From VFZS01 sp964353255 (GTDB taxonomy: Bacteria > Acidobacteriota > Terriglobia > Bryobacterales > Bryobacteraceae): DNA of 16,153 nucleotides. Within the stretch, counting starts at the first letter, position 1. Each line of letters starts with the position of its first letter. The position numbers and the translations under genes are program-made. The DNA is taken from NCBI GenBank assembly GCA_964353255.1, contig CAYGVJ010000121.1, positions 1 through 16,153 on the forward strand. The letters are read 5' to 3'. Shown here in pieces: positions 6,056 to 13,900 of the stretch. Below the pieces are notes generated by a model, which saw nothing but the letters and a program-made list of their open reading frames with translations, made no database searches and had not been told where the DNA came from.

Positions 6056-9000
6056 ATGGCCACGCTGGCCTGGGCCCAGGCGGACGCCAACAAGGGGCAA
6101 ATCGTTGGGACGGTTTATGACCCCAAGCAGGCCGTCATCCCGAACGCGTCGGTGAGAGTCAGGAACCTGGATACTGGATTCAGCCGGGAGGTGACCACCA
6201 ACGAAGCGGGTCAGTATCGGGTGGTGGCGCTGGATCCGGGCCGTTATCAAGTCGTGGCGCAGGCTGCGGGTTTCGCCGCCAGCACGGTTACCGGGCTGGT
6301 GCTGAACGTCGGCTCGACGGTCAGCGCCGACGTCACCCTTCAGGTCGAAGCCACCACTACTACGGTCGAAGTGGGCGAGACGCTGGTCAACGTAGCCCCG
6401 GCGGCTTCGCGGGTCATTGATTTTGCCGCCATCCGCGACCTGCCTATCAACGGGCGCCGCTTCCAGGACTTCGCCACCGCCCTGCCCACCGTGCAGGTCG
6501 AGGAGAAGCGCAACCAGCTTTCCTTCGCCGGCCAGAAGGGCATCAACTCGAACGTCATGGTGGACGGCGCCGACTACAACCAGCCCTTCTTCGGGGGCAT
6601 CCGGGGCGGCGAGCGCTCCAACTTCACCTTCACCGTGCCACAGAGCGCCATCCAGGAATTCCAGATGGTGGTCACCGGCTACACGGCCGAGTACGGGCGC
6701 TCGACCGGCGGGGTGATGAACGCCATCACCAAATCCGGCGCCAACACGCTGCGCGGCGACGCGTTCTACCAGCTCCGTCATAAAGAGCTGGGGCTCGAGA
6801 CCCCCTTCAACCGGCAGTCGCTCGAGAACCAGCACCAGTACGGCGGCTCCGCGGGCGGCCCCATCAGCCGGGACCGCCTGTTCTGGTTTGCGGCCCTGGA
6901 GCGGCAGAAGGCCCGCACCCCGCGCTACGTTTACTTCCCGCGGCTGGCAGGCGTGGCGGAGCGGCCGGAGAATTCCGAGGCGCTCAAGCTCTTCCAGAGT
7001 TACGAGACGCCGTTCCAGATGACCAACGACGCCACCGCCCTCACCGTCCGCGCGGACTACCAGTTCAAAGGCGGGCACCGCCTGACGCTGCGGTACAACT
7101 TCAGCGACTCGAGCGGGCTCAACGCCAACGGGGCGGGCACTTCGCCGGATCCCACCGTCAACCGCGCGGTCTCCAATAACGGCACCGAGAAGGACCGCAC
7201 CCACACCGGCGGGTTCCAGTTCACCGGCATCCTGAGCCCCGCCACAGTGAACGATCTACGCTTCACCACCACTTACGAGATCCGGCCGCGCATCAATAAC
7301 GCCACCTCGCCCACGGTGTCCACCACCATCGGCACGTTCGGAACCGTCAACTACCTGCCCACCACGCAGGACGACCAGCGCATCCAGATTGTGGACGGGC
7401 TGTCGCTGATGCGCGGCGGGCACACCTTGAAGCTGGGCGTGGATTACAGCCGGTTGACGGTTTGGCAGAGCTTCGGCTTCAACCAGTTCGGCGCCTTCAG
7501 CATCTCGGGCAGCGACGTCAACCGCCACCTGGACATCCTGACGGTGGGCGGCGCGGTGGCCAACCGTTTCGACGACACCTCGGTGACTTACAACCGCGCC
7601 ATCGGCAACATGCTGGCCGCTTACGGGGCGCACCAGTTCGCGCTCTACGGGCAGGATAGCTGGCGGGTGAAGCCCAGCCTGACGCTGGATTTCGGCGTGC
7701 GCTGGGAGGCCCAGTTCAACCCCTCGCCGGAAGCCAACAACAGCTCGCTGGTGGGAAGGGTGCAGGGCTTCAGCTTCCCCATCGGGTCGGTGGACCCGAC
7801 CAAGATCAACGATAACGTGGCCCAGGTGATGCCGCGCTTCGGCTTCGCCTGGACGCCCTCCAGCCGCCGCCGCACCGTGGTGCGGGGGCACACCGGGCTG
7901 TTCTACGCGGCTACGCCGCTGATACTGCTGGCCGGCCCCATGAACAACTTCCGCACCCCGCCGGGCGACGTCTCGATCCAGTTGCCCCGCTCCGGCAGCA
8001 CGGTTTACAAGGACCTGCTGGCGGTAGGCGTGGATCTGAACAAGTACAGTTTGGACAAGCTGCCGATCCTGGACGTGGAGACCGTGCAGCGGGCGGTGGC
8101 GGGAGCCGGGACGGCTCCGGACCCGCTGCGCGGGGCCAACCTGCTGACCTGGGCGTCCGACTACTCCAATCCGCGGGCCTTCCAGGTCGGCTTGGGCGGC
8201 GACAGCGAGTTGTTCCGCAACTTCATGGCCGGCGCGCAGTTCAACTACCTAAACAGTGTGCACCTCCAGCGCAACCGGGACTTCAACCTGCCCGCGCCCG
8301 TCCTGCGGTCCACCGACAAGGGACAGCGCCCCTTCTACGGGCTGCGCAGCGGCACCGCCCGCCCGGTCTCCTATCTGGGCGCTCTGTGGGTGCGGCAGAC
8401 CTCGGCGCGCTCGATGTACCGGGGCATGACACTGACCTCCCAGTACCGCACCGGACGGTTGCAGTTCGGCGCCTTCTACACGCTGTCGGAGACCTTCTCG
8501 GATGACGACCAGGAGCGCGACGCCAGCGGGTTCCGCTACGACGACTCCTTCAACCTGCGCCCCGAGTACGGCTACTCGGACCTGGACATGCGGCACCAGT
8601 TCACCGGCTACGTGGTGGCCTCGCTGCCCCTGGGCTTCGAGGTCTCCAGCCGCTTCCGCTTCGTTACGGGCAAGCCCCTGGATCCCAGGACCGGCGCGGA
8701 CACCAACGAGGATCTGGCCTCCAACGACCGCCCCTACAAGGCCCCCGGCGTGTCCTACGAGCGCAACAGCTTCCGCAACCGCGGTTTCCGCGGTGTGGAC
8801 GCCCGGGTCCTGAAGAGCTTCTCCGTCACCGACCGCGTGAAAGTGCAGTTGTCCACGGAGTTTTTCAACCTGTTCGATTTCTCGAACGTGATCTACGCGG
8901 GCACCAACCTGAACTACGGGCTGGGCGTGGATCCCGCGACCGGAAGCACGCTCGAGCCGGCAGCCACCTTCCGCCGGCTGAGGCTGCCCGACGGGAGCTT

Positions 9001-9067
9001 TGACCCGTTGAATACGCAGATGGGCGGCCCGTTCCAGGCGCAGATCGGCCTGCGGCTGTTTTTCTAA
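6056..9067 (+). CDS. Oar-like TonB-dependent outer-membrane receptor
   Basis: Large outer-membrane receptor, 1003 residues from the first conventional ATG, probably 1016 from an ACG at 6017. Domains: carboxypeptidase-regulatory-like beta-sandwich (about 14-98, GQIVGTVYD to DVTLQVEA), TonB plug (about 110-228, including LPINGRRFQDF, VMVDGADYN and the TGGVMNAITKSGAN end motif), then a beta-barrel to the C terminus, which ends in LRLFF as expected for BAM-dependent insertion. Such receptors import large ligands (glycans, peptides, siderophores) using TonB energy; this architecture is greatly expanded in acidobacteria. The ligand is unknown and no SusD partner lies alongside. With the start at 6056 the signal peptide would be only about nine residues with no good ribosome site, so the true start is probably 6017. 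Convergent with the gene at 9172. Confidence 0.93.
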   Translation: MATLAWAQADANKGQIVGTVYDPKQAVIPNASVRVRNLDTGFSREVTTNEAGQYRVVALDPGRYQVVAQAAGFAASTVTGLVLNVGSTVSADVTLQVEATTTTVEVGETLVNVAPAASRVIDFAAIRDLPINGRRFQDFATALPTVQVEEKRNQLSFAGQKGINSNVMVDGADYNQPFFGGIRGGERSNFTFTVPQSAIQEFQMVVTGYTAEYGRSTGGVMNAITKSGANTLRGDAFYQLRHKELGLETPFNRQSLENQHQYGGSAGGPISRDRLFWFAALERQKARTPRYVYFPRLAGVAERPENSEALKLFQSYETPFQMTNDATALTVRADYQFKGGHRLTLRYNFSDSSGLNANGAGTSPDPTVNRAVSNNGTEKDRTHTGGFQFTGILSPATVNDLRFTTTYEIRPRINNATSPTVSTTIGTFGTVNYLPTTQDDQRIQIVDGLSLMRGGHTLKLGVDYSRLTVWQSFGFNQFGAFSISGSDVNRHLDILTVGGAVANRFDDTSVTYNRAIGNMLAAYGAHQFALYGQDSWRVKPSLTLDFGVRWEAQFNPSPEANNSSLVGRVQGFSFPIGSVDPTKINDNVAQVMPRFGFAWTPSSRRRTVVRGHTGLFYAATPLILLAGPMNNFRTPPGDVSIQLPRSGSTVYKDLLAVGVDLNKYSLDKLPILDVETVQRAVAGAGTAPDPLRGANLLTWASDYSNPRAFQVGLGGDSELFRNFMAGAQFNYLNSVHLQRNRDFNLPAPVLRSTDKGQRPFYGLRSGTARPVSYLGALWVRQTSARSMYRGMTLTSQYRTGRLQFGAFYTLSETFSDDDQERDASGFRYDDSFNLRPEYGYSDLDMRHQFTGYVVASLPLGFEVSSRFRFVTGKPLDPRTGADTNEDLASNDRPYKAPGVSYERNSFRNRGFRGVDARVLKSFSVTDRVKVQLSTEFFNLFDFSNVIYAGTNLNYGLGVDPATGSTLEPAATFRRLRLPDGSFDPLNTQMGGPFQAQIGLRLFF

Positions 9068-9071
9068 AACG

Positions 9072-9093
9072 GCTCGACATTGGCACGTCGAGC
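9072..9093. terminator. Hairpin just after the receptor gene
   Basis: Perfect 7-bp stem GCTCGAC (9072-9078) and GTCGAGC (9087-9093) with an 8-base loop, starting four bases after the receptor stop in the 104-bp convergent gap. There is no T-tract, so it may act as a terminator or an RNA 3'-end stabiliser. Nothing else convincing lies in 9094-9171. Confidence 0.45.
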
Positions 9094-9171
9094 ACCATCC
9101 ACAGCTTCTGTCTCACGGCCGACTTGCGGACTTGCTGAACACCCGGAAAACCGAGCTCGGAGCCGCGCCCC

Positions 9172-10314
9172 TCACTCCAGGCGCACCCAGAATCCCCAGC
9201 CGAAGGGCTCGGTGACCTCGGATCTCACCAGGATGGTATTCGCGCCCCGCTTCAGCGGCAATTTGAGCTCGAAGTGGCCGGGAATCAGCCGCGAGTTGCC
9301 CAACTTCTCCCGGTCAGGATCGAACCAGCCTCGCGGCGGGCCGGCGAACACTTCTTGGCCGTTGCACCACAGCTTGAACCGGTCCGTGTAGGTGACCCAG
9401 GCGCGGCGCAGGCGCTCGGTGCGGGACGGCACGATCGCCCTGGCGAAGACGGCGTGACGAGTGTTGGCGCCAGGGAACCGTGCGCTCAGGTTGATCACGC
9501 CGCGGTCGTCCGCCTCGAGCTCCTGCCACTGGGCGCCGCCTTGAGAAACCTCGGCCGGGATGCCCGCACGCCCGAACTCGCTTCCCTGCGGCGAAGTGAC
9601 CTGCCAGCGCCGGATCACACCCGGCACGCGTAGATCGCGCCAGGTGTCGGGCAGGAGCGGCTTCACCGCACCCTTGCGGAGCGCGGTCACCCGAAGGTTG
9701 CGGAAGTGGGAGGCGCCGGCGTAGGCCCACAACCGGACACCGCCCCTGGCGTAGGGCAGATCGTACATGGTGTAGACGGGCTCCGGGCGGTCGTCCGCGT
9801 ACACGTTTGCCACCGTCCCACCCGCCTCCAGCCGGAGCTTGAGCCAGCGGTCGCGGGCGATGAAAACGGTCGCCTGCGACACGGGCCACAGCTTCCAGGC
9901 CGCTGCCTGGCCCCATAGGCCCGCCGCCTGAAGCTTCTCGGGCCCGCCCTCCGGCAGGATGAAGAAATGAAGATTGCAGCCACGCAGGCCGTCGTCCTGC
10001 ACGTGGAAGTCAATTCCCGCGAACCCGCCCTCCGGGAGGATCTCCACCTCCACCCGGTAGTCGGCCCAGCGCTGATCGCCTACCCAGGGCGGCGGGTTGC
10101 GGAAGCCCTCTTTCACACTGTGCTCCAGGCGGAACAGCGAACCGTGCTCAGGATGAGTGACAAACCGATCGGGAGACACCCGCCATCCCGGGCGGCTCGC
10201 GCCCGTCAGAGGGTCTTCAAACAGCACAGTCGCCTTCGGCGCCGGCGGCGCGCCGCGGCCGGCGCTGCTCATCCAGCCCAGGCCCATGGTTGCCAGCATC
10301 AATGCCATCTTCAT
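9172..10314 (-). CDS. Secreted two-domain protein: DUF1080-like lectin fold plus galactose-binding-like domain
   Basis: A 380-residue exported protein. A signal peptide (about 1-27) is followed by a DUF1080/3-keto-disaccharide hydrolase-like, concanavalin-type sandwich (about 31-211: FEDPLTG near 32, the YRVEVEILPEGGFAGIDFH segment, RWLKLRLEAGGTVANVY, and a final FRNLRVTAL strand). A second beta-rich domain (about 235-380) ends in FKLWCNGQEVF, LKRGANTILVR and WGFWVRLE, like galactose-binding jelly-roll modules of glycosidases. The role is probably binding or processing of a carbohydrate outside the cytoplasm; catalysis is not shown. I chose the ATG at 10314 because AAGGAGG (10319-10325) lies four bases upstream and a signal peptide follows; the open frame continues upstream, but only as an off-frame reading of the regulator gene. 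Third gene of the PPOX-MarR operon, overlapping MarR by ATGA. Confidence 0.83.
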   Translation of the reverse strand: MKMALMLATMGLGWMSSAGRGAPPAPKATVLFEDPLTGASRPGWRVSPDRFVTHPEHGSLFRLEHSVKEGFRNPPPWVGDQRWADYRVEVEILPEGGFAGIDFHVQDDGLRGCNLHFFILPEGGPEKLQAAGLWGQAAAWKLWPVSQATVFIARDRWLKLRLEAGGTVANVYADDRPEPVYTMYDLPYARGGVRLWAYAGASHFRNLRVTALRKGAVKPLLPDTWRDLRVPGVIRRWQVTSPQGSEFGRAGIPAEVSQGGAQWQELEADDRGVINLSARFPGANTRHAVFARAIVPSRTERLRRAWVTYTDRFKLWCNGQEVFAGPPRGWFDPDREKLGNSRLIPGHFELKLPLKRGANTILVRSEVTEPFGWGFWVRLE

Positions 10315-10775
10315 CTTTCCTCCTTGGGTTGCCCCGCTCCCCGGTCCGCGTCCAGGAGATTGTCCAGGATGCGCCGCAGATCGCGCTCGAACCGGTCGAT
10401 GCCGACGGGGGTGAAACCGCGATAGAACAGCACCGTCATCTCCTCGGAGACTCTCTCCCACACCTCGAAGATCTTCCTCACCGTTACCGCCAGCGTCACG
10501 ATGATCTTCCGGCGATCTCGCGAGGACCGCTGGCGGGCCACATAGCCCGCGCGCTCGAGCCGGTCGAGCATGCTGGTCAGCGTCGAAGGTCCCAGGGACG
10601 TCTTCCGGGCCAGCTCCCGAATTGACATCGGGCCGTCCTGCCACAGAGGGAAGAGGATCCGGCCCTGCCCGGGATTGATGTCGATCCCCTGCCGCCGCAG
10701 CATCCGGTCGAAAATCCTACCCCCCAGAAGATGGATCTTCCCAATCAGGAACCCGCCCTGACGGTGTCGTCTCAT
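10311..10775 (-). CDS. MarR-family transcriptional regulator
   Basis: A 154-residue winged-helix regulator. The HTH lies at about 50-71 (MSIRELARKTSLGPSTLTSML), followed by DRLERAGYVARQ and the basic wing SSRDRRKIIVTL (84-95) characteristic of MarR proteins. Flanking helices (about 8-30 and 97-143) would form the dimer interface. The start at 10775 was chosen because it overlaps the upstream PPOX stop as ATGA and gives the usual family length; the open frame continues to 11000 but reads Arg/Gly-rich shadow sequence there. Its own stop overlaps the start of the secreted-protein gene as ATGA. MarR proteins commonly repress their own operon and release on binding a small phenolic or other ligand; the inverted repeat at 11252-11278 is the obvious candidate operator. 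Confidence 0.9.
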   Translation of the reverse strand: MRRHRQGGFLIGKIHLLGGRIFDRMLRRQGIDINPGQGRILFPLWQDGPMSIRELARKTSLGPSTLTSMLDRLERAGYVARQRSSRDRRKIIVTLAVTVRKIFEVWERVSEEMTVLFYRGFTPVGIDRFERDLRRILDNLLDADRGAGQPKEER

Positions 10776-11242
10776 GCGTGCGCCAGGTTGAAGGCGAAGG
10801 TTTTGTCTTCCCACCAGCCGCTGGCTCGTCGCGGCCGCAGCCGAAGCGCGGCGTAGTCGGGATCCTCGGGCCCCCCGGTCCAGAACCTCCCCCAGGCAGG
10901 CTGCCACAGCGCCCGCTTGAGCTCCAGGTCTTCTGCGATCTCGAGGAGGCCCTCCAGCTGCACGCCGTGGAACTGGCCGGGGACGCAGTAATAGACACAC
11001 CCCGCAGGGTTGGCCCGAACCTGCTGGATCTTGTCCGAGGAGGCGCTGGTCGCGATGTAGATCAGGAAGTCGTCCTGGTGCGGCTGGAAGAGGGGAGCCA
11101 ACCCGGGAAACTCTTGCTTGCGCCGGAGGTTGGACACGGCGCGGATGTGGGGACAGCCGGAAACGTCGATGGTGCCGAGGTAGGCGGCCTCGGCCGTCTC
11201 GATCAGCTCCCGGCAGTGCTGTCTGAGTTGGGAGTCGGTCAT
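10772..11242 (-). CDS. Pyridoxamine 5'-phosphate oxidase-like (PPOX) flavoprotein
   Basis: A 156-residue split-barrel protein of the PPOX/general-stress-protein-26 type. Seen: the first strand AAYLGTIDVSGCPHIRAVSN (19-38), the SSDKIQQVRANPAGCVYYC motif (68-86) that contacts flavin phosphate in relatives, the QLEGLLEIAED strand (95-105), and WGRFWTGGPEDPDYAALRLRP (117-137). It probably binds FMN, or F420 or heme in some relatives, and acts as a small reductase or cofactor-binding protein; the true substrate is unknown and vitamin B6 synthesis is not implied. The ATG at 11242 has GAAGGA about seven bases upstream. First gene of a three-gene operon behind a near-ideal promoter. Confidence 0.88.
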   Translation of the reverse strand: MTDSQLRQHCRELIETAEAAYLGTIDVSGCPHIRAVSNLRRKQEFPGLAPLFQPHQDDFLIYIATSASSDKIQQVRANPAGCVYYCVPGQFHGVQLEGLLEIAEDLELKRALWQPAWGRFWTGGPEDPDYAALRLRPRRASGWWEDKTFAFNLAHA

Positions 11243-11251
11243 GAGAGATCC

Positions 11252-11278
11252 TTCGATATAGAAATATACGATATCGAA
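11252..11278. promoter_or_regulatory. Probable MarR operator: AT-rich inverted repeat
   Basis: Perfect 8-bp arms TTCGATAT (11252-11259) and ATATCGAA (11271-11278) separated by 11 bases. The right arm also lies within a smaller palindrome CGATATCG (11269-11276). The repeat covers the predicted transcription start and touches the -10 box of the PPOX-MarR operon, an ideal place for autorepression. It is strikingly AT-rich in a GC-rich window. Confidence 0.72.
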
Positions 11279-11307
11279 TTATAGCCGGCCTGGCGGCCCG
11301 CTGTCAA
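11278..11307 (-). promoter_or_regulatory. Consensus sigma70 promoter of the PPOX-MarR operon
   Basis: On the minus strand TTGACA (11307-11302) and TATAAT (11283-11278) are separated by 18 bp; both hexamers match consensus exactly. The predicted transcription start is near 11271, giving a leader of about 29 bases containing the ribosome site. A promoter this strong usually needs a repressor, which fits the overlapping inverted repeat. Confidence 0.8.
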
Positions 11308-11387
11308 CACCCGCGCAAATGACGCCGTGGGACAGTCACCCTAAGGCCCTGGCCGCGCGGCATAATAGGAGTTGGGACGCCCTGAGG

Positions 11388-12899
11388 ATGGGTAACGCAC
11401 TCGATGATCTGCTCCGGCGAGCCTCCCGCCGCTGGGCGTGGAACCAGGTGATCGGGCAAGCGGGTGTGGGCGCGTGCGTCGCCGTGGGCGGCCTGATCGT
11501 TCTGCTGGTGCTGGGGACCCCGGTAGTGGCCTGGCCCTGGTGGGCCGCGCTCCTGGGCGTGAGCCTGGGTTTCGGGTTCCGGACGAGGAAGCACCCGCCC
11601 TCTCCCTACCTGGTCGCGCAGCTTGTAGACCGCAACCTGGGCCTCCATGACTCGCTCTCGACGGCCCTCTACTACAGCGATGCGGGCGGTGCGCGCCGGG
11701 TGTCCGAGAGCATGCGGGAAGCGCAGCGGGCGACCGCCGAGGCGCTCTGCCGGGGGCTGAATCTGAGGCGCGGCGTGCCGCTCCAGAAGCCACAGACGCT
11801 GTACCTGCTGCTGCTGTTGGGGGTGGCGGCCTCCGGCTTGTTTGCACTGCGCTACGGCTTCGCGCGCGGGCTGGATCTTCGCCGCCCGCTTCCCAGGATC
11901 GTGCTCGACGTTCTCCGCCCGCCTGTGCCTGAGCGGGCGGCCGCGCGGCGGCCGGAGAAGCGGCAGCTTCAGGAGTACTGGAAGCAGCTAGGCGTGACCT
12001 TGGACGAGCGGGCCGCGGGTGAGGAGAGCATGCCGGGCACGGCCTTGGAGACCGTCTCAGGCCGTGAAACCGATTCGCGCCTGCGCGCCTCCGCCCAGCC
12101 CCTTCAGGCGGGAACCGCGGAGGACGCAATCTCGGGAGACGCTGGTGAAGACGGCGCCGGCGAACGGCTGGCCAGCAGTGAGGCCGGTTCCGGAGAGGGC
12201 CGGTCGTCGGGCGCCCCCCAGCGAAACCTGAAGGCGCCGGAGGCGAGCGACAGCCTGCTGGACAAGTTTCGGGATGCCCTCTCGGGCCTCCTCGCCCGGC
12301 TCAAGAGCCCGCCCAAGACCGGAGAATCGCCGTCGGCGGCCAGCGCCCAGGCCGGCGCAGATGCGAGTCCAGGGCGACAGAGCCTGGCCCAGCGCGGCGT
12401 GGCCGGGATGGGGCGGCGGACCGCCGAGGGGCTGCCCGCGCGCGCGGCCGAAGAGATGGCGGCGGGGCAGAATGGCGACCAGGCCTCCCAGGGGCCCGGC
12501 GGGCGGCGCGGCAACGCCGAGTCCAGCCACGATACCTCGCAGGAGGGCCGCAGCGGCATCGGCAAGGAGGACGGCAGCAAGGACATCCGCGCGGCCGAGC
12601 AGCTTGCCGCCATGGGCAGGATCAGCGAGCTCATCGGCCGGCGCTCGCAGACCCTGACGGGGGAAGTGATGGTCGAGGTAACCTCGGGCAAGCAGCAGTT
12701 GCGGACCCCCTACTCCCGGCAAGCGGCCAGTCACGCGGAGGCGGGCGGCGAGATCCACCGCGACGAGATCCCGCTGGCCTACCAGAGTTACGTTCAGCGG
12801 TACTTCGAGGAGGTCCGCAAACCGGCGCCGCAGCAGTCGCGCCGGCCCCTGCGGCCTACTTCCCTTCCTGTTCCAGGACGCTCTGCGCCAGGTAGTTGA
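11388..12899 (+). CDS. Membrane-anchored protein with long disordered region, function unknown
   Basis: A 503-residue protein. Two hydrophobic helices (about 21-43 and 45-65), a soluble stretch with a DRNLGLHDSLSTALYY segment (81-96), a third helix (about 137-156), then a long Gly/Ser/Ala/Glu/Arg-rich, probably disordered region (about 205-400). A more ordered C-terminal part (about 400-477) contains the segment EIPLAYQSYVQRYFEEVRK. It resembles large membrane proteins that occur near MoxR/DUF58 genes, but none of those genes is in the window, so I assign no function. The frame is open from an ATG at 11319; I prefer 11388 because the extra 23 residues look non-coding and lie close to the divergent promoter. 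The ribosome site is poor (GAGG directly abuts the ATG; AGGAG is 16 bases away). The last 26 residues are read antisense to ppiC. Confidence 0.75.
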   Translation: MGNALDDLLRRASRRWAWNQVIGQAGVGACVAVGGLIVLLVLGTPVVAWPWWAALLGVSLGFGFRTRKHPPSPYLVAQLVDRNLGLHDSLSTALYYSDAGGARRVSESMREAQRATAEALCRGLNLRRGVPLQKPQTLYLLLLLGVAASGLFALRYGFARGLDLRRPLPRIVLDVLRPPVPERAAARRPEKRQLQEYWKQLGVTLDERAAGEESMPGTALETVSGRETDSRLRASAQPLQAGTAEDAISGDAGEDGAGERLASSEAGSGEGRSSGAPQRNLKAPEASDSLLDKFRDALSGLLARLKSPPKTGESPSAASAQAGADASPGRQSLAQRGVAGMGRRTAEGLPARAAEEMAAGQNGDQASQGPGGRRGNAESSHDTSQEGRSGIGKEDGSKDIRAAEQLAAMGRISELIGRRSQTLTGEVMVEVTSGKQQLRTPYSRQAASHAEAGGEIHRDEIPLAYQSYVQRYFEEVRKPAPQQSRRPLRPTSLPVPGRSAPGS

Positions 12900-13878
12900 T
12901 GACTTTGGCCCCGTTGCGCGCCATCTCGTAGTAGGCCCCTCTGAGCACCCGGTCCTTGCGGTTGAGCAGCGTTTCGCGGATGGTCTGCTGCACTCGCGGG
13001 TCGTTCAGCTCCCGCTGCCCGGCCGGCTCCCTGGAGATCAGCTTGAGAAGCTGGTAGCCTTCCTGGGTCCGGACGATGGGCGAGATCTGGCCGGGACGCA
13101 GCGACTTGACCGCCCGCCGCACCTCGATGTCGGTCTTGTCCACGGAGGACTCCAGCAGGAAACCCATGTCGCCGCCGTTCTGCGCCGACTCGGGGTCCTC
13201 CGAGTAGTTGACGGCCAGGTCGGCGAAATCCTCGCCCCGCTTGACGCGCGCCTCCAGCATGGCGATCTTGCGCCGCGCCTCGCGGTCGTTCTGCGCCTTG
13301 CTGTTCTTGAGGTTGCGGACCTCCGGATCCGGGCCCGGCGTGACCAGAATGCGCGCCAGATGCACCTGGGGCTCGGCCCGGAAAAACTCGGCCTTGTTGG
13401 CCTGGTAGTAGTCGGCGATGTTCCGGTCGGTGATGCGGATCTTGGAGGTGAGCTCCTTGTTGAACAGCTTCTCGATGCTGAGGTCCCGGCGGAACTGGGC
13501 TTTGAGATCCTCGGCCTTCATGTTGCGGGCCTGGAGCCATTTCTCGAATTCCTCCGGCGTGTAGGCCACCTTGAAGCGTTTCACCTGGGCCTCGACGTCG
13601 GAGTCCACGGCCATCAGCCCCTGCTTCTCGGCGCGCTGAAGCATGATCTCGTTGTCGATGAGGCTGCGCAACACCTCCAGCTTCTGGCTGACTACTTCAT
13701 CCTCGGCGGGACGCTCGCTGGCCGAGGCCAGTTGCGCCCGGCGATAGGCTTTCTCCAGGTCGTCGTAGGTGATGGCCCGGTCGTTGACCAGGGCAGCCAC
13801 ATTGGCCGGCGGAGACCTCTTGCAGCCGGCCAGGCCGAGGATGAACAGCACCGGCAAAGTCCAATACAAGCGCGGCAT
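12856..13878 (-). CDS. PpiC/SurA-family peptidyl-prolyl isomerase lipoprotein
   Basis: A 340-residue envelope foldase. A lipoprotein signal peptide has lipobox LAGC with lipidated Cys19. Residues about 25-165 form a helical SurA/PrsA-like N-terminal chaperone region (VNDRAITYDDLEKAYRR, then NEIMLQRAEKQGL). A parvulin domain spans about 168-284: VHLARILVTPG, GEDFADLAVNYSEDP, NGGDMGF, LRPGQISPIVRTQEGYQLLKL. It should catalyse Xaa-Pro isomerisation and chaperone outer-membrane or secreted proteins in the periplasm, anchored to a membrane by lipid. It starts 22 bp after the fabD stop, with no clear ribosome site, so it is probably co-transcribed with fabD. TACAAT (13896-13891) is a possible -10 without a matching -35. 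Its 3' end overlaps the convergent gene by 44 bp. Confidence 0.92.
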   Translation of the reverse strand: MPRLYWTLPVLFILGLAGCKRSPPANVAALVNDRAITYDDLEKAYRRAQLASASERPAEDEVVSQKLEVLRSLIDNEIMLQRAEKQGLMAVDSDVEAQVKRFKVAYTPEEFEKWLQARNMKAEDLKAQFRRDLSIEKLFNKELTSKIRITDRNIADYYQANKAEFFRAEPQVHLARILVTPGPDPEVRNLKNSKAQNDREARRKIAMLEARVKRGEDFADLAVNYSEDPESAQNGGDMGFLLESSVDKTDIEVRRAVKSLRPGQISPIVRTQEGYQLLKLISREPAGQRELNDPRVQQTIRETLLNRKDRVLRGAYYEMARNGAKVINYLAQSVLEQEGK

Positions 13879-13900
13879 GGCGATAGGCTTATTGTAGCGG

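Noticed and set aside
5996..7204. 402-codon open frame antisense to the receptor
   Set aside because: Low-complexity shadow of the plug region; the plus-strand receptor is unambiguous.
9151..9160. CCGAGCTCGG palindrome as a terminator
   Set aside because: A 10-bp palindrome without a loop gives only a very short stem and has no T-tract; more likely chance in GC-rich sequence.
10315..10644. N-terminal extension of the secreted protein
   Set aside because: It is the MarR gene read in another frame; the signal peptide and AAGGAGG site fix the start at 10314.
10776..11000. N-terminal extension of the MarR protein
   Set aside because: Arg-rich off-frame reading of the PPOX gene; the ATGA overlap and family length support 10775.
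11361..11366. CATAAT as a promoter for the plus-strand membrane protein
   Set aside because: Five of six to the -10 consensus, but no recognisable -35 upstream; not strong enough to annotate.
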